37,234 nt of DNA, from positions 1 through 37,234 of the forward strand of contig JACRFZ010000010.1 in NCBI GenBank assembly GCA_016212515.1. Reading direction: 5' to 3'. Under the pieces are notes generated by a model that was not told the DNA's origin, did no database searches, and worked only from the letters and a program-made list of their open reading frames with translations. Of this stretch, positions 33,645 to 37,234 are shown one piece after another. The DNA comes from Candidatus Melainabacteria bacterium. GTDB lineage: Bacteria; Cyanobacteriota; Vampirovibrionia; Obscuribacterales; Obscuribacteraceae. The number at the start of each line of letters is the position of its first letter. Positions within the stretch are counted from its first letter, which is position 1. Position numbers and translations under genes: made by a program.

Positions 33645-36050
33645 TTGAAAAGTTCCTCGCTTCATGAGCCATGTCGTAGCGGCAAGCCTCGCACCGGGCG
33701 CTCCTTTATCCTTGCTGCGTTTTTTATATACGCGCTCTACCTGGCTGTGATATTTGCACCCAAACTAATGGAAGGGGTGGTACTGGCCTTCGAAGACGGT
33801 AAGGTGCAAAACTATCCGGCCTTCGCTGCGGCGGGCCGCTTCTGGACTCCATATTTGTTTTGTGGTTTTCCTGTGCTGGCCGATCCTCAGGTCGCGACGT
33901 TTTATCCGCTAATGCAAATAAGTCGTCTGCTTCCTGGTGGTTTCAATATATATGTCCTCGGTGCCCATCTGCTGGCCATGACTGGTGCCGCCTTGCTCTC
34001 CTACCGACTCTGTCGTTCTAAGTTCGGTGCTCTTGTCTCTGGTGTCGTATATGGTGGTAGCGGCTTTTTCCTCTCAGAGCTGAATCATGTGCAGATTTTG
34101 CATACAGCCGCCTGGTTGCCGTACTTACTTTTGATGATTGACAGACTTAAGCAGCACCTGAGACCGACCCGCCCTCTTTTGCTCTGCAGCGGTGTAGCGC
34201 AACCTTACAAACCATCCGCCCTCGGTCTAGAGCTTTTGGCGCTTGCCTTGCTTGTATCGCTGGTTATATTTGCCGGACATCCGCAGACGGCTTTCTATGG
34301 TCTCTTACTCTCTTTAGCATACATATTTGTAGATAACGGGCTGATTAACAGAGTCAAGTTCCTTTCCGTGAACCTGCCCTTACTTCTATGTTTAGCTCTG
34401 GGAGTGCTTGTCGCTTCCGTGCAAATTTTGCCTTCTTATGAACTGGCTAAGTTCAGTGCTCGCCCGTTTTTCAATTACAGCGATTTTCTGGTCGGGCAGT
34501 TGGGCTGGTCGGATTTGCTGGGCTTTGTCTTTCCCTATATTCTCGGGGGGCAGTACGGCACGATTCAAGGGCTGGCGCCAATCAATCAGGGGCCTCCCCT
34601 GGGCTATTTCTTCTTTGGCTTTGCTCCCTTGCTGCTGGCCCTGGGCGTTTTAATTCGGCGCTTTCGAGAGCCTCAGATAAGGTTTTTTGCCATAGCCGGC
34701 TTCCTGGCTTTTCTTCTAGTGCTGGGCTCAGCTACTCCGCTGGCTTATCTGGTTTATCAACTGCCTGTATTTGGGTCCTTTCGCGGACTATATCGATTGC
34801 TGTTGGTGCCGGTTTTGAGCGTCGCTATCTTGACCGGCTTTGCTATCAGTCGTATCGAATTCCTGGCTGCCCGTCCTGGTAGTGGTGGACGAGCTTTATC
34901 GTTTGAGCAACTCTGGCGCGGCCGAGGGCTAAGAAAGCATCTTTGTTTGATGACTTACCTTACGCTCTCCGGGCTGAGTTTAAACTTTTTCCTCGGAACC
35001 ATGCCGCTGTTTTTGTATCTGCAGGCTCCGCTTAAGCGGTTTCGAAAAATTTTGCTGTTTTTCTCGATCTGTATCTGTCTGATTGTGTACGGGCTTCATG
35101 CTGATTGGCACAACAACTGTCACAAGGCTTCCGAATTCGAGGCGCCGCCGGAAGTTGTCGGTTTGCGCGAGGAACTGGCCCGGGAGCATGTACGAATCTT
35201 TAGTATCAAGGGGCTGGAAGGCGGTAGCCATGAACTCCCTCCTAATATCTGTCGTCTCTGGGGGATAGCCAATGCTTCCGGCTATGCTCCCCTGGTACCG
35301 TGGACCTATGCTCGTTTGATGGGTATTGCCGAAGGGGGCTTCCTTAAGCCGCCATGGGCCTTGCGCGCTGAGAACAGAGCTTTTGACATCGCCTCTGTGA
35401 AGTACGTTCTGGCGCCTGAAGTGGAGGTTCCGCCCCAGTTCGTCGACTCTGAGAATCGCGATAACTGGACGCTGAAAAAGGTAGAATCCGGTGTCATTTA
35501 CTTTGAGAATCGTCGTGTCATGCCCCGCTTCAGGCTAGTTGACGAGGGGATCCGCTTGGAGATGAGAGAAGCCTTGCGCTCCTGCCGCACATCGCTTTTG
35601 CCGGGTGGCAGGGTCTTTCACCCGGAGCGAAGCGTCATCATCACCACTGGTGAACCTTCGCTCCCGCTCGAGAAGAATACGCGCATTACCGGGCGCTCTA
35701 TAATTGCTGAATTGCTCGCGCCTTATCAACCGGCTGCCGGTACTGTCCAACTACTTTTCGAGTCTGAAAGCAGCATTGATTTGCAGGTGCAAGCGATTCG
35801 ACCCTCTTACCTGGTCATAGCAGATCAGTACTACCCTGGTTGGCAGGCAACAATCGATGGTATTCCTGTTGCGATTCAACGCGCGAATTGTGCGTTTCGG
35901 GCAATTGCCATGCCCACTGGAAACCATCGGGTATCAATGAAATTTAGATCCCAGTCTGTCAGGCAGGGCATGTATTTGAGCCTGGCTGGGCTTTTCTTGC
36001 TCTGTGCATTCGCCTGGTTCTATTCCAGAAAAACTTCGAAATTGCCCTAA
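33645..36050 (+). CDS. YfhO-family membrane protein
   Basis: 801 residues from TTG 33645, after AAAGGA. About a dozen hydrophobic helices lie between residues 20 and 480 (FILAAFFIYALYLAVIFAP; LLLLALGVLIRR-like segments). The loop after helix one contains PAFAAAGRFWTPYLFCGFPV and LADPQVATFYP, typical of YfhO proteins. The soluble C-terminal region ends PSYLVIADQYYPGWQATIDG, VAIQRANCAFRAIAMPTGNH and a final helix. YfhO is a GT-C-type family tied to glycosylation of cell-wall polymers in Firmicutes; the role here is unknown. It is the last gene of the plus-strand group, and its end is followed by inverted and direct repeats. Confidence 0.88.
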   Translation: MKSSSLHEPCRSGKPRTGRSFILAAFFIYALYLAVIFAPKLMEGVVLAFEDGKVQNYPAFAAAGRFWTPYLFCGFPVLADPQVATFYPLMQISRLLPGGFNIYVLGAHLLAMTGAALLSYRLCRSKFGALVSGVVYGGSGFFLSELNHVQILHTAAWLPYLLLMIDRLKQHLRPTRPLLLCSGVAQPYKPSALGLELLALALLVSLVIFAGHPQTAFYGLLLSLAYIFVDNGLINRVKFLSVNLPLLLCLALGVLVASVQILPSYELAKFSARPFFNYSDFLVGQLGWSDLLGFVFPYILGGQYGTIQGLAPINQGPPLGYFFFGFAPLLLALGVLIRRFREPQIRFFAIAGFLAFLLVLGSATPLAYLVYQLPVFGSFRGLYRLLLVPVLSVAILTGFAISRIEFLAARPGSGGRALSFEQLWRGRGLRKHLCLMTYLTLSGLSLNFFLGTMPLFLYLQAPLKRFRKILLFFSICICLIVYGLHADWHNNCHKASEFEAPPEVVGLREELAREHVRIFSIKGLEGGSHELPPNICRLWGIANASGYAPLVPWTYARLMGIAEGGFLKPPWALRAENRAFDIASVKYVLAPEVEVPPQFVDSENRDNWTLKKVESGVIYFENRRVMPRFRLVDEGIRLEMREALRSCRTSLLPGGRVFHPERSVIITTGEPSLPLEKNTRITGRSIIAELLAPYQPAAGTVQLLFESESSIDLQVQAIRPSYLVIADQYYPGWQATIDGIPVAIQRANCAFRAIAMPTGNHRVSMKFRSQSVRQGMYLSLAGLFLLCAFAWFYSRKTSKLP

Positions 36051-36155
36051 ACGCTGATGGAGAATTCGAGAAAATTATATGAATTTCTCGAATGTGTTAA
36101 ACAAGAAAAACTTCAGGAATTCGGTTTGGTTTGGTTCGAGAAAAACTTCGAAATT
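36027..36155. repeat. 17-bp direct repeat at two gene ends, with hairpin between
   Basis: AGAAAAACTTCGAAATT occurs at 36027-36043 and again at 36139-36155, with a partial third copy near 36104. The first spans the YfhO C-terminus and the second overlaps the HAD gene stop. Between them ATTCGAGAAA (36064-36073) pairs with TTTCTCGAAT (36084-36093). The hairpin may act as a weak terminator between convergent genes. Confidence 0.7.
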
Positions 36156-36876
36156 ACTTTGATATCCCACTCTGGCGCAGTGGCTTTATGAAAATCGTCA
36201 GTTCTTCGTTATTGGATTTATCACTGTCTACCTTCAGCCAGGTCAGGTCCTGAATTACAAAGTCGCTATGCGATATGTCATGGTTGCCGGAGTGTGCAGC
36301 AATGGCAATTGTTCTCATGCCTGCTGCCTGACCCGCCCTTATCCCTGCCGGTGAATCTTCCAGAACAATGCAGTCATCCGGCTTGATGCCAAGTTCTCTC
36401 GCTGCCTTGAGATAGCCTTCAGGATGCGGTTTTCCATTAATTACATCATCGGCTGTGATGAAAACTCTTGGAATCGGGAGTTGAACGTGCGTGAGGCGGT
36501 GGCTGGCCAGTCTAGTTGAACCGGAAGTTATTACTGCAAATTGGTGGGCTGCCAATGCTGCCACTACCTGGTGAGCACCGAGCACCGGCACCAGTCCCTG
36601 TGTACAAGTCGCTTCTAGCTCCTCGATAAAGGCCACTTCTTCTTCCGTATTCAGGTGGGGGGTAATGTCCCTTACTGTTTCAATGGTTCGTCGTCCGTGA
36701 CAGACTCGCATTACTGCATCGAGATCCAGTCCGCGGTCTTCCGCCCATACTTGCCAGGAATAGTCGACACAAAGTTGAGAATCGACCAGTGTGCCGTCCA
36801 GGTCACTGAGTATGGCCCGGCATGTGAGGGTAAGACCTGTTTCCGGTATCTGTTGTTTTCCTTGTTTGCAAAGCAT
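36154..36876 (-). CDS. HAD-superfamily sugar-phosphatase-like hydrolase
   Basis: 240 residues from ATG 36876, which follows GAGAGG at 8 bp. The frame extends to 36915, but that overlaps the preceding coding end. Motif I is SDLDGTLVDS with the nucleophile and acid aspartates; motif II is VITSGS; motif III/IV is GKPHPEGYLKAARELG then VLEDSPAGIRAGQAAGM. The helical cap between motifs I and II fits the beta-phosphoglucomutase/sugar-phosphatase subclass, which removes phosphate from small sugars or isomerises them. The call is sound for the superfamily, but the substrate is open. It starts 13 bp after the stop of the truncated chlorite-dismutase-like gene, so it probably belonged to that operon. 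Confidence 0.92.
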   Translation of the reverse strand: MLCKQGKQQIPETGLTLTCRAILSDLDGTLVDSQLCVDYSWQVWAEDRGLDLDAVMRVCHGRRTIETVRDITPHLNTEEEVAFIEELEATCTQGLVPVLGAHQVVAALAAHQFAVITSGSTRLASHRLTHVQLPIPRVFITADDVINGKPHPEGYLKAARELGIKPDDCIVLEDSPAGIRAGQAAGMRTIAIAAHSGNHDISHSDFVIQDLTWLKVDSDKSNNEELTIFIKPLRQSGISK

Positions 36877-36889
36877 TTTGACGACCTCT

Positions 36890-37094
36890 CTAACCCAGTG
36901 TGTCCAGCACTTCATGCAGACGCATGTGGATGCCGGTCAAAATCGGTGCATCGTTTTGGGTGTAAGTATTTGCCGTAGTTTCCCGCAACTCCTGCATCAG
37001 TTCCATGAAGTTCTGCGGATTCTCGCACTGGCAGATAACTATGAAATCTTGCTCGCTAAGACCAAATGAACTTGCTGTGTTTAGCTTTAGGGTA
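36890..37094 (-). pseudogene. Chlorite dismutase-like (heme peroxidase) gene, 5' cut by IS element
   Basis: About 67 codons remain. FGLSEQDFIVICQCENPQNF, then a helix and LRETTANTYTQ, NDAPILTG and an L-x-E-x-L end match the C-terminus of the chlorite dismutase/HemQ-like family (compare the family pattern LxDQDFxVxFExDDPxxFxxLVxxLRxxEARxYT). Members bind heme and act in heme synthesis or peroxide/chlorite breakdown. Everything upstream of about 37094 is IS3-family sequence, so the gene is broken. The His that binds heme would lie in the missing part. The frame happens to stay open into the IS (to 37174), but that extra part is not homologous. Confidence 0.75.
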
Positions 37095-37234
37095 TGACCC
37101 CACCCATTTTCTTGTACCACGTCAAGCAGACAATTCCTGTTCTCGAAAGTGCTGAGCGAATTGCGATGGTGCAATTCGTCCCAGCGATCCGTGCGGTCTG
37201 ACTGTGTTGTAGTCTTGCCTCCATTCCTCTGTGA
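37095..37234 (-). mobile_element. IS3-family insertion sequence, right end (partial)
   Basis: The transposase tail lies 27 bp inside a likely terminus. At about 37095 the plus strand reads TGACCCCACCCATTTTCTTG, a TG-beginning end like other IS3-family inverted repeats. The left end lies beyond the window, so the inverted repeat and the target duplication cannot be checked. Confidence 0.75.
37122..37232 (-). CDS. IS3-family transposase OrfB, C-terminal end (partial)
   Basis: The last 36 residues of the integrase-type transposase lie here, with the stop at 37122-37124. EEWRQDYNTVRPHGSLGRIA followed by PSQFAQHF is the C-terminal signature of the IS3 OrfB family (integrase core tail, Y-N-x-x-R-P-H-x-x-L-x-x-x-x-P). 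The start and the DDE residues lie outside the window. Confidence 0.93.
   Translation of the reverse strand, partial: TEEWRQDYNTVRPHGSLGRIAPSQFAQHFREQELSA

Noticed and set aside
37095..37174. Extension of the chlorite-dismutase-like fragment to a TTG at 37174
   Set aside because: This part is the transposase gene read in another frame; the OrfB signature occupies the same bases.

Overview
The window reads as chromosomal DNA from a free-living, Gram-negative-type bacterium of roughly 50% G+C. It carries tandem Ser/Thr kinases with extracytoplasmic repeat domains, many secreted TPR/Sel1-type proteins, a large multi-PAS hybrid histidine kinase, and tRNAs without an encoded CCA. The best guess is a non-photosynthetic relative of Cyanobacteria (Melainabacteria/Vampirovibrionia, Obscuribacter-like). 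That is an inference from gene style, not a sequence match, and confidence is modest.

Layout. 1-5.8 kb: the end of a histidine kinase, a Sel1-repeat secreted protein, a small coiled-coil protein with a Gly/Cys tail followed 4 bp later by a secreted tandem retropepsin-like protein, an esterase/Ser-Thr kinase pair on the minus strand, and two small proteins. 5.8-13.4 kb: fabH (no ATG at the expected N-terminus), a 987-residue hybrid sensor kinase, a LOG-family enzyme with a very long N-terminal extension, and a DUF1254/DUF1214 protein. 13.4-15.9 kb: a patch that looks richer in A+T, with a hypothetical gene, about 700 bp without genes holding a perfect 22-bp palindrome, and a GT9 glycosyltransferase. 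15.9-21.8 kb: flavin reductase, serine beta-lactamase-like hydrolase, a secreted caspase-like protein with two BamE/SmpA-like repeats, and a TPR-alpha/beta hydrolase fusion.

21.87-25.86 kb is an rRNA unit on the minus strand: tRNA-Ile(GAT), tRNA-Ala(TGC), 23S, 5S and terminator. The 16S gene that should precede tRNA-Ile is absent. A plausible promoter and then a divergent kinase gene lie there instead, so the 16S is unlinked from this 23S.

25.9-30.7 kb: two adjacent paralogous kinases (cytoplasmic kinase, one membrane helix, outside repeat domain). The first is preceded by a 28-codon reading frame with a near-consensus ribosome binding site. 30.7-36 kb: tRNA-Ala(CGC), a secreted redoxin with a good sigma70-type promoter, and two large GT-C/YfhO-type membrane proteins. 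36.1-37.2 kb: a HAD phosphatase, then a chlorite-dismutase-like gene cut by an IS3-family element that runs off the right edge.

The genes do not form one pathway. Common themes are sensing at the envelope (four protein kinases or histidine kinases plus the partial one), secreted hydrolases and proteases, and envelope glycan or lipid work (fabH, GT9, two GT-C-like proteins).
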